From contig NC_084474.1 of NCBI RefSeq assembly GCF_027409185.1, forward strand, positions 24,209,382 to 24,273,381: 64,000 bases of DNA, read 5' to 3'. Positions 28,301 to 35,247 of the stretch are shown here, in pieces. Position 1 is the first letter of the stretch. Every line of letters begins with the position of its first letter. The notes below the pieces were generated by a model. The model had not been told where the DNA came from. It made no database searches and worked only from the letters and a program-made list of their open reading frames with translations. Both the position numbers and the translations under genes were made by a program. The DNA comes from Cynocephalus volans. Lineage: Eukaryota > Chordata > Mammalia > Dermoptera > Cynocephalidae.

Positions 28301-31300
28301 ATAGCCTCAGTTTATGTATGACTATACTGATCCAAAAACAAAGCAGAATTAGTTTTAATATGATAACTCTCCTTTTTCACATTGTAGAAATAAATACTGA
28401 GTGTGGAAATAGGGTTTATGAAATAATGAAGTAAATGAACCACTACCCAGAAGTGTCATAAACCTTGAATTTTTCTCCCACTTCTATAGACAGGTACCTA
28501 ATAACACCAACTTTGCTCTTCTAGAGAAGTGGAGCTAAGCAATAAATACTCTATTTCTATTTCCCTGAAAGTTTCCATGCATATTCTATCCTGGTAAACA
28601 TTTTTAGAAGGAACTTGGATAAAGACATCAGAAACATAATAATGAAATTTTTAAATAAGCTACATTGGAGAGATCATCACAGGCTTGAATTACGATTTTA
28701 AGCTAACAAGAAGAAAGTTAGTAAGATAAATTCAATGTCCTCAATTAGATCCCCAAACTCCCTAGGACAAGTGTGAAGTGATGAGAAAAGGGTGATGTGG
28801 TTTAATATGAAAAGACATAAAAAGGACTTGAGATTTCATTCTTTTTATGTTTAAGATGAGTAAATAATGTAATGTGGCTGTTTATAATACTGAGATTTGG
28901 GGTTGATACATTAATAAAATGTGTATCAGGAGTAAGAAAATGCTAGTTCTGATTCATGAAGGTCAAATCACATCTGCAGTACTGTACTAAAAAGGAATAT
29001 TAACCAAATCTGGTTACAAGAGTAGCCAGGATGGCGAGAGGCTGAAAATTATGTCTCATGACACATTAAAGGTACTAGGAATATTTAGCTTAGAGAAAAG
29101 AAAACATGGGGCAACTATAAAAGTTGTCTTTGAATATTTGAAGAGCTGTCATATTTTAGAGGTGTTACGCTTGTTCTGTAGTCCCAGAAGTTAAGACCGT
29201 TGGGTGGAAATTAGAATGAAACTAATTTCAGCTTAGATTTATATAAGCTTTGTACATTAGCTGCAAAACTTTCAAGTGACTTTACTTACTATCCTTGTTT
29301 TATAGCTGAGTTTCAAAAAAATCTCAGAAATTAAATGATTTATATTGAATCACACTGCTTGTAAATTCTGGAGATGCAGCGTACATTTTCTGATTCCCAA
29401 GTCCAGCAATCATTCAAGTACCTCATGTCTGCTTAATGAAAGCATAATTTTTTTTCTATGTAGTAAAAAAAATATTTTGCAGTAAAAAAATGTTTCAGGT
29501 AAACAAAGCTGGTTAAAAATCAAAAATAAAGGAATGGAGTGCCTCATAAAATAGTACAAGGAGAGGTTCAAAAGAGACTGGATAATGAGTAGCCTGGGAT
29601 GTTGTAGAGGATATTCAGTTATCTGATGGGAGTTTGAACTTTGAACTCCACAATCCCTTCCATCACTGAAATTTCGAGATTCTATGAGAACTTCATATAG
29701 ATGAAGAATTGGAAGAAAACATCAAGGATGTTTTAAGAGATATTTAGTTAGGTTAATTTTCCCAAATGTTAATTTTTTTGAGCAGAACTTGGGGAGGGAA
29801 GTGTGGAAAGATAAATAAAAGCCAAGATGGAAATCAACGCTTTGGTAATAAGTCAGGATACTTCCTTGTTCTGGAACAGTCTATTCAAGTTGGTGGGAAA
29901 AAATGCTTTGAAAAGAAACTAAAACATTTAAAAAAGAATACGCTGATCTTTAAGGTGTGCTTAATATTCACATACATCTTGGTTTTTTCCTGCCAAAATA
30001 TATGTTATTTTTGTAATATCAACATATTTTGATTGGCATCAATTTTCTTTTTTAGAGTTTCCTTATCTGAAGCCCATGCTCGACTAAACTTACGGAATAA
30101 AGTACTTAAAGAAGATGTACTAATTGCAGCCTTAGTATTTGAAACATCTCTCACATTGAAATATGGTAATGTATTAAATTATTAATAATCACTACAAATA
30201 ACCTTAAACTTAAATATAATTAGTCCATTAAACTAAAATGTTCCATTTAGGGAGTTGGCTCATTAGCTCAGTTGGTTAGAGCATGGTGCTGATAACACCA
30301 AGGTCAAGAGTTCAGATCCCCTTACCAGCCAGCCACCAAAAAACAAACAAAAGAAAACAATGAGTTAAAGTGTTGGCCAACCTAGTCTGGAAAAAAAAAT
30401 GGAGTAACTACAGATGTACAAAATAAGCGGTGATCAATGGGAAATAACCACAGACTCAGCATATATAAAAAAGAATCGGGCTGGCCAGTTAGTTCAGTTG
30501 GTTGGAACTTGGTGTTATAATACCAAGGTCAAGGTTACAGATCCCTGTACCCACCAGCTGCCAAACAATAAATAGTCATTTTATTCAGTCAGTGAATCAG
30601 GAAATACTTAGTGATAACTAGGTGCTAGGTACTAGACATATAGTGGTGAAAAAAGCAGACACAGTCTCTACCCTGGTGGAGCTTCCAGTGAGAGGACAGT
30701 TAAAAGTAAATACACTAATAAATATATAATATGAACTGAGATAGATGCTACAAAGAAAATAAACTGGATGTTGGAGAAAGAACAATAGAAGGGACTGACT
30801 TTGACTGTATTTAGAGAGACCTCTCTGAGGAGGCAATATTTATTTAAGCAGATACCTGAAGGGTGGGAAGTTTAGGTAGAGGGAAACCACATATACATGT
30901 GCTTTCAAAAAAACAAAGAGGGCCAGGGTGGCTAAAACATAGTAAGCAAAGGGGAGAATCGTACTAGTGGAGGTTGGAGAGGAAAGTTAGGGCCAGATCC
31001 TACAGGGCCTCACAGACCATGGTAGAAAATTGAGATTGTATTCCAAGTGCAATGGGAAGCCACTGAAAGGTTTTAAGCAGAGGACTGATGTGATCAATTA
31101 TATTTTGAAAATATCACTGTCTGAAGCTGGTAGGGAGAATGGGTTGGAGGAGGTTGGGAGTGGAGAGGGAAACCAGTTAGAAAATTGTTATTGTAGTCCA
31201 TGGGAGCTTTGACTAGGTAGAGGCAATAAAATGGAGAGAAATGAGTGAATTAGAGATACACCTTGAATGCAAAAACCAATAGGTGCACTCATGAACTGAA

Positions 31301-34300
31301 TTTAGGAATGGGGAAGGGGTAAGAAAAGGAAAGAATTAAGGAAAACTCTCAGGTTTCTACCTTGAGCAACTGGATGGGTCATGGTGCCATTTACCAAGAC
31401 TGGGAAGAGAGAAAAAGGTTTGGGAGAAAACAAATCAAATTATAAGTGTAAGTTTGAGACATCCTACAGAGATATCGATAGATAGATAAAAAAATTTGGA
31501 GTTTAAAGTTCTAACCTAGAAATGTAATTTAGGAGTCATCAGGGTAGAGATGGTATTCAAAGCCAAGGAATGGATGAAATCACCTACGGAGAGACTAGAA
31601 AAAATTCCAGCACTTCCCCTTGAAAATTCCCGTATTTATAAACGAGAATGAGGAAGAGGAAGTAACAGAGGAGACTGAGAAGCAGCACCTAGAATGTAGG
31701 AAGAAAATCAAGAGTGGTGTTATAGAAACCAAGAAAGGGAGTGTTTCCATAAGGGAGCAGAGGGGTGAACTGTATCACATGCCACTGAGATTTTGAGTAC
31801 AATTAGAGTTGGTAGCCTAGAGGTTGTAGGTGGCCATTATCAGGGTTATTTCAGTGGAGGGGTGTAGGAGGTGATATGGAGACAGCACATATAGACAATT
31901 TTGACATGTTTGACTATGAAGATGAGGAAAGAAATGGTGTATTAGCTGGAGAAGGATGTATTGTCCAGGAAGGGATTTTTTTTTTTTAAGATGGATGATA
32001 ATAAATCATATTACATGCAGCAGAAAATATACTAATGATACTACAGAAAGAAGGGAAGATCAAAGTGAAGTCCTTAAAAAGGTTAGAGGGAGGAGGAAGT
32101 TGAGGATTAGTGAGAAATTGGTAAAGGGCCACAAAAAATGACTACATTGTGTAATGATAAATACAGTATTTATCCTGATTTGAATATCTCTCACACACAC
32201 ACACACAAAAGTGAAAGGAGTTGGGACCCAGAACACATGTGAACATATTAGCCTCTGACAGAAGGGTCACCTCCCCATTTTACAGGAGGGAAGAAAATGT
32301 ATTCAGAATCAGGTAGGTTTGTAGATTTGGTCACGTACTTTACTGAAGGTCATCAGCTGAAAAATGAAAGGTTTGAGGAGAGAAAAATGGAATATAATAG
32401 TCATTGTGGATGACAGAAGAGCAAGTGTCCTAGGGGAACTCAGCAGGGTGGCCAGGCAGTGCAAGTACCCATTAGAAGTTATTGATTCATTTAAAGTGAA
32501 AACAAGACATGACAGTCATGTGATTTTCTTTGTAGAAGCCTGAGTGCAGGCACAAGGTGAATGGGGTTCACTGCAGAATTGAGATTTCAATAGTTGAGTG
32601 TGGCAGAGTGTCACAGAGGGGCAATGGAGTAGAGGGACTTTTAAGCTAATTAAAGAGGGAAGCGGGGCCGAGCCCGTGGCGCACTCGGTAGAGTGCTGCG
32701 CTGGGAGCGCGGCGACGCTCCCGCAGCGGGTTCGGATCCTATATAGGAATGACCGGTGCACTCACTGGCTGAGTGCCGGTCACGAAAAAACGACAAAAAA
32801 AAAAAAAAAAAAAAAAAAAGAGGGAAGTGAATTGGAGGAAGCAGATTGGAGATCTCAGAGGTAATGGAGTATTACTCAGCCTTAAAAAAGGAAGGAAATT
32901 TTAATGCATGCACAATATGGATGAACCTTTTGAACATTATGCTAAGTCACATAAGCCAGCTGCAAAAGGACAAATTCTATGTGTTTCTACTTACATGAGG
33001 TACCTAGAATAGTCAAATTTGCAGAGATTGAAAGAATGGTGGTTGCCAGGGGCTAGAGGGGGTAAATGGGGAGTTAGTATTTAATGGGTACAGAGTTTAA
33101 GTTTGAGAGAAGTTCTGGAGATGGATGGTAGTGATGGTTGCAAATAATGTGAATGTACTTAACACCACTGAACTGTACACACAAAAATGGTTAAAATGTA
33201 TGTATATTTTTCCACAATTAAAAAAAGACAGACATTGACTATTACTGTAGGAGTTAAGCTCTCATATTGTTTCATTCACTGATTCATTGAATGAATGTGA
33301 CAGGCCAGGTGTACAATTACCAGCCAACCAGTGCCTACCTTCCTAGAACTGTCACAAGTAATTTGCTTCAGACTTCTGTGACTCCTTTTACCACTTGACC
33401 TTACCTGAAACCTTGCTGGCCTTGAGGATACTACTTTCCTTGTGGATCTCTAAAGTGAAGCTTTTTCTCAAACACCTCACATATGTTAGTGTCACAAGAG
33501 AAAGTCAATGCCTTGCTTGCTACCAGACTGTTCTTTCCCCTGCTTCCCTACTGGTAAAGACCCTTGCTTCTTTCATGCTCAGTACCACCTGGCTTTATCA
33601 CTCTTTCGCCTTTCACAGTGATGTCAACTGCCCACTCACAGCACTTGGCTCACAATCTTGCTCTTTTCTCTAATACCTGCCATTCATTGATTTCCATGTG
33701 AATGACCCACTTAACTCCCGACCTCTCTGTCTCCTACCTCTTCTCCACCTCAGCCACAGATTCTCACAGTCATAGGGAAGTGCTATCATGAGATACTTTT
33801 TCAGTCATGAGTTCCAACTTCAAAACCAATTCCCTATGCTACCTCCTGTGCTTCCAGCTCACTTGCTCAAATGTTCCAGGTCTTTTGCTATGAATAGGGG
33901 TGTGCAGGTATCTCGAGACCCTGCCTTCAATTCTTTGGGGTATATATACACCTGAAAGTGAAATTGCTGGATCATATGATAATTCTATTTTAATTTTTTG
34001 ATAAACCACCATAGTGGGTGCACCATTTTGCATTCCAGCCAATAGTGTGCAATCGTTCCAATTTCTACACATCTTTGCCAAACACTCGTCATTTTTTGTT
34101 TTTATAGTAGCCATCCTTACATGTAAGGTGGTATCTCACTGTGGTTTTGGCTTTTATTTCCCTAATGATTAGTGATGCTGAACACTTTTTCATGTGCTTA
34201 CTGGCCATTTGTCATCTTTGGAGAAATGTCTAACTCCTTTCCCCATTTTTTTAAGAGTTCTTTTATTGTACCTTTTCATCCAATTTTTAATTCTGATGTA

Positions 34301-35247
34301 GTACAATTCATCCATTTTTTTCTTTTGGTGCCTGTGCTTTTGGTGTCATATTCAAGGAATTACTGCCAAATTCAGTGTCATGAAGCTTTTCTCCTGTTTC
34401 CTTCTAAGAGTTTTATAGTTTTAACTCTTATATTTGGTCTTTGATCCACTTTGAGTATGATGTAAGGGTTCAACTTCATTGTTTTATATGTGGATATCCA
34501 GTTTCTCCAGCACCATTTGTTGGAAAGACTGTCCTTTCCCTATTGAGTTGTATTGGCACATTTGTCATTTAAGCAGATATATAATGGTTTATTTTTGGGC
34601 TTTCTATCCTATTCCATATGTTTATGTCTACCTTTATGAGAATGGCTAACAAGTGAAAAGTGTGTAGTGTTTTTGTTCTAGATCATCCACTTAACCTTTA
34701 TCAAATAAAAATTAGTGTTTCACACCTTCCAATACCTTCTCTCTCCCTACTATCACCTCCTTAACATCACTATTGAGCTTCAAAACTGTGACGACTATTT
34801 GTAGATGACAAATTTCTACTTTCCAAACTTTAAAATTTAAACATCAGCATATTTCATCTGGCCCTGGTAACAATATTTGTACATTTACTGAACCCACTTC
34901 CTGAGTTTCAAAAAAAGAAAACAAAGAACAAAAAAAAGTCAGATTTAGATGATTATTGAAATACCGTATTGAATAGGTCAAAACTTAATTTTAAAACTTA
35001 CATTAGAGTACTCTGGTTGAAAATGTAATTTCCTACTTTAAAGAATATTTCTCACTTACACTATTTCCTTCTTCATTTAGGGGCCACTGTATTTTGTGTT
35101 GCTCCAAATGCAGTATTTCCTTTTGAACTGTATAACGAAGAATATTTAGAGCAAAGAGATCTATATCTGACTCAATGCCAACAACAGTTCCAACAGTTTA
35201 TTGCCACATATGGACCTGGGCCAGCTATTTTCTCTAGTGATGAATAA
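4391..35247 (+). CDS. MCMDC2: MCMDC2, MCM domain-containing protein 2 (14 coding exons, 681 aa)
   Basis: An atypical MCM-family protein required in mouse meiosis for double-strand-break repair and stable homologue pairing. Coding exons: 4484-4577, 4669-4799, 4873-4932, 6785-6980, 7618-7740, 7859-7963, 9613-9738, 11350-11587, 15707-15912, 20554-20720, 21164-21343, 26895-27037, 30056-30165 and 35081-35247. The exon lengths sum to 2046 nt, giving 681 aa plus TAA, which equals the human length as I remember it. Every intron is GT-AG and no frameshift was seen. A zinc-ribbon pattern is visible: C151-x4-C156 and C184-x2-C187. The AAA+ part (about 340-620) lacks a proper Walker A glycine loop, and the Walker B position reads [11 protein letters not shown] (405-415) instead of the MCM CIDEFDKM form, so ATP hydrolysis is unlikely. 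The start ATG at 4484 opens [19 protein letters not shown]. The exon that carries it probably begins after the acceptor at 4389-4390. MCM8 and MCM9 are ruled out by the missing Walker motifs and by the length. Confidence 0.97.
4484..4577 (+). CDS. MCMDC2: MCMDC2 coding exon 1 (residues 1-31)
   Basis: Starts at the ATG of MSNLKMKE and ends in a split codon for D32, followed by the donor GTATGT. It encodes the N-terminal helix region. Confidence 0.95.
4669..4799 (+). CDS. MCMDC2: MCMDC2 coding exon 2 (residues 32-75)
   Basis: Acceptor TTTCACAG, donor GTAAGT. Encodes the [17 protein letters not shown] segment typical of the MCM N-terminal A subdomain. Confidence 0.95.
4873..4932 (+). CDS. MCMDC2: MCMDC2 coding exon 3 (residues 76-95)
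   Basis: A 60-nt phase-0 exon between ATCACAG and GTAAGT. It encodes [20 protein letters not shown]. Confidence 0.95.
5100..6030 (-). mobile_element. L1 (old L1M-type) fragment
   Basis: Reads like the reverse of an old L1 3' region (ATAACCACAATGCCATTATCAC and CAAGGTCCATACATT-like phrases). It is interrupted by a CYN SINE at 5561-5681. The subfamily is not determined. Confidence 0.5.
5561..5681 (-). mobile_element. CYN-type SINE, monomer
   Basis: A minus-strand tRNA-Ile-like monomer (GGCTAGCTGGTTAACTCAGT head, box B GTTCAATCC-like) with a poly-T tail. Flanking 9-bp repeats CCATTGACT lie at 5561-5569 and 5673-5681. Confidence 0.85.
6031..6784. other. MCMDC2 intron 3, AT-rich, no recognisable element
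   Basis: No gene or confidently classed repeat was seen. Parts may belong to the same old L1. Confidence 0.3.
6785..6980 (+). CDS. MCMDC2: MCMDC2 coding exon 4 (residues 96-160)
   Basis: Acceptor TTATTAG, donor GTAAAT. Carries the first cysteine pair of the zinc ribbon, C151 and C156, in CSDEAC. Confidence 0.96.
7140..7500 (+). mobile_element. L2-like LINE fragment
   Basis: Pyrimidine-rich start followed by a tail resembling the L2 3' end (TGTGTCTAAG... CAGTGCCTTTGCACAGTGCC). Diverged. Confidence 0.4.
7618..7740 (+). CDS. MCMDC2: MCMDC2 coding exon 5 (residues 161-201)
   Basis: Acceptor CTTTCAG, donor GTAAAA. Carries the second cysteine pair, C184 and C187, in CNLC. Confidence 0.96.
7859..7963 (+). 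CDS. MCMDC2: MCMDC2 coding exon 6 (residues 202-236)
   Basis: Acceptor GCCTTAAG, donor GTAAAT. Encodes [18 protein letters not shown], part of the OB-fold region by homology. Confidence 0.95.
8525..8962 (-). mobile_element. L1 3' end, 5'-truncated
   Basis: On the minus strand it starts with ORF2 end phrases (the complement of TATGGCAGAGTAGTATTCCA), continues through a purine-rich 3' UTR, and ends in a short A-tail (poly-T at 8539-8546). Confidence 0.75.
9005..9184 (+). mobile_element. CYN-type SINE, hairpin subfamily
   Basis: A plus-strand copy with the GGGCCGACCCCGTGGCGCAC head, an inverted repeat GGGAGCG...TGCTCCC at 9059-9078 in place of the usual anticodon-arm segment, box B GGTTCGGATCC, and an A-tail. 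Imperfect 16-bp duplications (15 of 16 identical) lie at 9005-9020 and 9169-9184. Confidence 0.9.
9613..9738 (+). CDS. MCMDC2: MCMDC2 coding exon 7 (residues 237-278)
   Basis: Acceptor AATTTTAG, donor GTAAGG. The reading frame runs on into the intron, so a longer open frame here is a read-through artefact. Confidence 0.95.
9785..10010 (-). mobile_element. L2 LINE 3' end
   Basis: The complement of the common L2 tail: CATTTATTCAACAAATA followed by TAGGCACTCTTTTAAGCACT and a GTGCTATGAAGGAAATAAA phrase. Confidence 0.7.
10011..11349. other. MCMDC2 intron 7, no recognisable element
   Basis: Examined on both strands. No exon, RNA gene or clear repeat. Short open frames here (for example 10845-11078) lack coding character. 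Confidence 0.4.
11350..11587 (+). CDS. MCMDC2: MCMDC2 coding exon 8 (residues 279-357)
   Basis: Acceptor TACTTTTAG, donor GTAAAT, ending in phase 2. Covers the start of the AAA+-like region. [13 protein letters not shown] takes the place where MCM helicases have the Walker A strand and loop. Confidence 0.95.
11668..11822 (+). mobile_element. Very short L1 3' end insertion with 17-bp target-site duplication
   Basis: A G-rich polypurine stretch (11700-11733), then an AATAAA-type signal and an A-tail. The 121-bp insert (11685-11805) is flanked by perfect 17-bp copies of AAGATCAATATTAAAAA at 11668-11684 and 11806-11822. The G-rich tract before the tail is typical of L1 3' UTRs. An identical duplication suggests a fairly recent insertion. 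Confidence 0.75.
11823..12549. other. MCMDC2 intron 8 segment, no recognisable element
   Basis: No gene or clear repeat family was recognised. Confidence 0.3.
12550..14605 (-). mobile_element. L1 fragment, about 2 kb
   Basis: The minus strand translates, with breaks, to the C-terminal end of L1 ORF2 ([24 protein letters not shown] around 13250-13445). The 3' UTR lies to the left. Upstream ORF2 continues towards 14600 with many frame breaks. An old, dead copy. Confidence 0.85.
14608..14950 (+). mobile_element. MER5-type hAT-Charlie elements, interrupted by a SINE
   Basis: GGTTCTCAGCCTGGCTGCA... TTAGAATCACCTGGGAGAA matches the MER5A left end, and GAGATTCAATTTAAGTGGGG with GTTTAGAACCATTG the right half. 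A partial extra end (GATTCCAATGTGTAGCCAAG) lies at 14612-14645. These are non-autonomous DNA transposons. Confidence 0.75.
14720..14802 (+). mobile_element. CYN-type SINE monomer inside MER5
   Basis: GGGCTGGCTGGTTAGCTAGC head, GAGCATGGTGCTGCTAACAT middle and box B, close to tRNA-Ile. It ends in a CA-rich and then TA-rich simple repeat (14802-14840). Confidence 0.85.
15420..15615 (+). mobile_element. L2 LINE 3' end
   Basis: Typical L2 ending: CTGTGAGCTTTCCAAG..., a CCATAGCACATACCTGG phrase and GCTCAATAAACATGG. Confidence 0.7.
15707..15912 (+). CDS. MCMDC2: MCMDC2 coding exon 9 (residues 358-426)
   Basis: Acceptor CCCCTAG, donor GTAAAC. Encodes the degenerate Walker B stretch [11 protein letters not shown] and the following KLEQLQS helix. 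Confidence 0.95.
16110..16716 (-). mobile_element. L1 ORF2 reverse-transcriptase segment, inverted part
   Basis: The minus strand encodes the central RT region of ORF2 ([10 protein letters not shown] around 16219-16248 and AEKAFDK-like around 16390-16400), with stops. A SINE scrap splits it at 16535-16583. It abuts, after a 130-bp spacer, a plus-strand L1 segment, so the two may be one insertion with a 5' inversion. Confidence 0.85.
16535..16583 (-). mobile_element. CYN-type SINE, truncated
   Basis: Only GGATCCCTATACTGGCCAGC plus a degraded tail remains, lying within L1 sequence. Confidence 0.5.
16717..16849. other. Unidentified 130-bp spacer between oppositely oriented L1 segments
   Basis: Not L1-like. 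An open frame (16709-16900) reads [17 protein letters not shown], which I do not recognise. It may be filler DNA, or old sequence that lay between two insertions. Confidence 0.3.
16850..17465 (+). mobile_element. L1 ORF2 C-terminal segment
   Basis: Plus-strand sequence resembling the L1 ORF2 region 'acagaaatagacccacat...', 'ggaacaactgg' and the following KEHE-like stretch, with many frame breaks. It ends near GGGATACCAATACTC. Confidence 0.75.
17466..17926. other. Unclassified interspersed-repeat-like sequence
   Basis: Looks repeat-like (CTGCTGTCACCATTTTCAAA..., AAGTCCAATGAGACAATGG), but I could not name the family. No gene. Confidence 0.3.
17928..17990 (-). mobile_element. CYN-type SINE fragment
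   Basis: TTGGCAGCTGGCCAGTCTGG then GATCTGAACCCTTGACCTTG, the 3' half of a minus-strand monomer. The tRNA-like head is lost. Confidence 0.7.
18400..19560 (-). mobile_element. L1 3' region, old, interrupted by a SINE
   Basis: The reverse of an L1M 3' end: ATCAGCTTTATTGAGATTCA, then the complement of ORF2 C-terminal sequence near 19240-19480 (ATTCAGTTGTATATATACCA). The SINE at 18725-18928 splits it. Confidence 0.8.
18725..18928 (-). mobile_element. CYN-type SINE, dimer, with target-site duplication
   Basis: Two head-to-tail tRNA-Ile-like units on the minus strand with a poly-T tail. Perfect 14-bp duplications AGCATAATATTTTC flank it at 18725-18738 and 18915-18928. Confidence 0.9.
19640..19870 (+). 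mobile_element. L1 ORF2 fragment
   Basis: Plus-strand ORF2 C-terminal phrase: CATGTACTGCTGGTGGGAGT, then ATAAAATGGTACAACCATTC and CTGTGACCCAAGAG. Old, with gaps. Confidence 0.7.
19871..20553. other. MCMDC2 intron 9 segment, no recognisable element
   Basis: No gene and no clear repeat. Confidence 0.35.
20554..20720 (+). CDS. MCMDC2: MCMDC2 coding exon 10 (residues 427-482)
   Basis: Acceptor GACTTAG, donor GTAAGG. Encodes [13 protein letters not shown], the counterpart of the 'EQQTISIAKAG' strand of MCM helicases. Confidence 0.95.
21164..21343 (+). CDS. MCMDC2: MCMDC2 coding exon 11 (residues 483-542)
   Basis: A 180-nt phase-0 exon with acceptor GATATAG and donor GTAAAG. The MaLR provirus begins only 38 bp past its donor. 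Confidence 0.95.
21382..21782 (+). mobile_element. MST-type MaLR 5' LTR
   Basis: Starts TGATGGAGTTTAGATG and ends CAGTCTAATACA. Contains the CCTCATGAATGG phrase typical of MST/THE1 LTRs and an AATAAA-type signal near 21710. It lies 38 bp past MCMDC2 coding exon 11. Confidence 0.9.
21783..23357 (+). mobile_element. MaLR internal region (non-coding relic)
   Basis: Begins with ATTGGTACCAAGGAGTGGGG, the MaLR primer-site region, and ends in a purine-rich tract (23341-23357) directly before an LTR start. MaLR elements are non-autonomous and depend on ERVL enzymes. The open frames here (up to 152 aa) show no known gag, pol or env protein. Confidence 0.75.
23358..23383 (+). mobile_element. First 26 bp of a plus-strand MaLR 3' LTR
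   Basis: TGATGTAGTTTGGATG... matches the start of the left LTR (2 differences in 26 bp) and follows the polypurine tract as a normal 3' LTR would. It then stops abruptly and an inverted LTR follows. Confidence 0.8.
23390..24272 (-). mobile_element. MST-type MaLR LTR, complete, inverted, split by a second LTR
   Basis: Starts TGTATTAGTCC (complement of the LTR 3' end) and ends at the complement of TGATGGGAGTTTGGATG. The two parts, 23390-23571 and 24051-24272, join to a full LTR once the insert and its duplicated 5 bp are removed. Confidence 0.85.
23572..24045. mobile_element. ERV LTR nested in the inverted MaLR LTR
   Basis: A 474-bp element beginning TGTGAGAAATG and ending TTTTCCCACA (TG...CA), flanked by 5-bp duplications GGAAG at 23567-23571 and 24046-24050. 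Family and orientation are not certain, though the minus orientation gives the more LTR-like start TGTGGGAAAA. Confidence 0.75.
24278..25119. other. MCMDC2 intron 11 segment, no recognisable element
   Basis: AT-rich. No gene or repeat could be named. Confidence 0.35.
25120..25560 (-). mobile_element. L2 LINE 3' region
   Basis: The complement of an L2 ending: a TATTTACTGAATACTTC-like start, then AAGGTATCAGTGTAGC, then the 'GAAGACTTCATGGAGGTGG' phrase often seen in L2. Confidence 0.55.
25640..26160. other. Unclassified repeat-like segment
   Basis: GC-richer than its surroundings, with several overlapping short open frames and none conserved-looking. Possibly an LTR or old LINE. I could not assign it. 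Confidence 0.25.
26161..26894. other. MCMDC2 intron 11 segment, no recognisable element
   Basis: Nothing recognised on either strand. Confidence 0.3.
26895..27037 (+). CDS. MCMDC2: MCMDC2 coding exon 12 (residues 543-589)
   Basis: Acceptor AATTTAG, donor GTACGT, which is slightly unusual. Ends two bases into the codon for L590. Confidence 0.93.
27470..27900 (-). mobile_element. L1 (L1M-type) fragment
   Basis: The reverse of an old L1 3' section: CCCAGAGATAATCACGG, then AAATGGAATCATGC and a GGCTGTACCACAATTTAA phrase. Confidence 0.55.
27901..28984. other. MCMDC2 intron 12 segment, no recognisable element
   Basis: AT-rich. No gene and no clear repeat. Confidence 0.3.
28985..29690 (-). mobile_element. 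L3/CR1-type ancient LINE remnant
   Basis: Phrases 'TAGCTTAGAGAAAAG', 'TTTGAATATTTGAAGAGCTGTCA' (degraded), 'TTGTTCTGTAGTCCCAGAAG' and 'CCAATCCCTTCCATCACTGA'-like match the CR1/L3 3' region in the orientation seen for minus copies. Recognition by eye. Confidence 0.5.
30056..30165 (+). CDS. MCMDC2: MCMDC2 coding exon 13 (residues 590-626)
   Basis: Acceptor CTTTTTTAG, donor GTAATG. Encodes [19 protein letters not shown], which corresponds to the sensor 2 / winged-helix lid region where MCMs have [11 protein letters not shown]-like sequence. Confidence 0.95.
30250..30358 (+). mobile_element. CYN-type SINE monomer
   Basis: ATTAGCTCAGTTGGTTAGAG and GCATGGTGCTGATAACACCA follow tRNA-Ile(AAT) closely, including intact A-box-like and B-box-like (GTTCAGATCC) segments, then an A-rich tail. 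It sits 85 bp past MCMDC2 coding exon 13. Not a true tRNA gene. Confidence 0.9.
30478..30572 (+). mobile_element. CYN-type SINE monomer, diverged
   Basis: GGGCTGGCCAGTTAGTTCAG head and TACCAAGGTCAAGGTTACAG middle, with a short A-rich tail. Confidence 0.85.
30590..32110 (-). mobile_element. L2 LINE, about 1.5 kb
   Basis: The complement runs from the L2 3' end into its ORF2: 'GGGCCAGATCCTACAGGGCC' and 'GGGAAGCCACTGAAAGG' are the reverse of the region encoding a YKALHDLAP-like and TPLLKTLQWLP-like stretch. The order of phrases matches one long, eroded L2. Confidence 0.75.
32111..32650. other. MCMDC2 intron 13 segment with a short CA repeat
   Basis: Contains a short (CA)n run at about 32191-32206. 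The rest may be further eroded L2. No gene. Confidence 0.35.
32652..32827 (+). mobile_element. CYN-type SINE, hairpin subfamily
   Basis: Carries the perfect inverted repeat GGGAGCG...CGCTCCC at 32703-32722, box B GGTTCGGATCC, the tail CCGGTCACG and a long A-run. Duplications AAAGAGGGAAG flank it at 32652-32662 and 32817-32827. Confidence 0.9.
32860..33225 (+). mobile_element. L1 3' end
   Basis: GGAGTATTACTCAGCC, then GGTTGCCAGGGGCTAGAGGG and CTGAACTGTACACACAAAAA, ending in an A-rich stretch. The typical tail of an L1M-type element. Confidence 0.8.
33226..33875. other. MCMDC2 intron 13 segment, unclassified
   Basis: Pyrimidine-rich and possibly an old L2 in plus orientation (33380-33850), but too diverged to call. 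The open frame 33395-33673 shows no recognisable protein. Confidence 0.3.
33880..34650 (-). mobile_element. L1 ORF2 end and 3' region
   Basis: The minus strand encodes [14 protein letters not shown]-like ORF2 C-terminal sequence (33940-34000), followed by the L1 inter-region 'GTGGTATCTCACTGTGGTTT' complement and 'CACCATTTGTTGGAAAGAC'. Confidence 0.85.
35081..35247 (+). CDS. MCMDC2: MCMDC2 coding exon 14 (residues 627-681) and stop
   Basis: Acceptor TTCATTTAG. The protein ends in [11 protein letters not shown] followed by TAA at 35245-35247. Confidence 0.96.

Noticed and set aside
30261-30340. Possible tRNA-Ile genes
   Set aside because: The tRNA-like units have mismatches in stems, a lost acceptor pairing, A-rich tails and often target-site duplications. 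They are SINEs.
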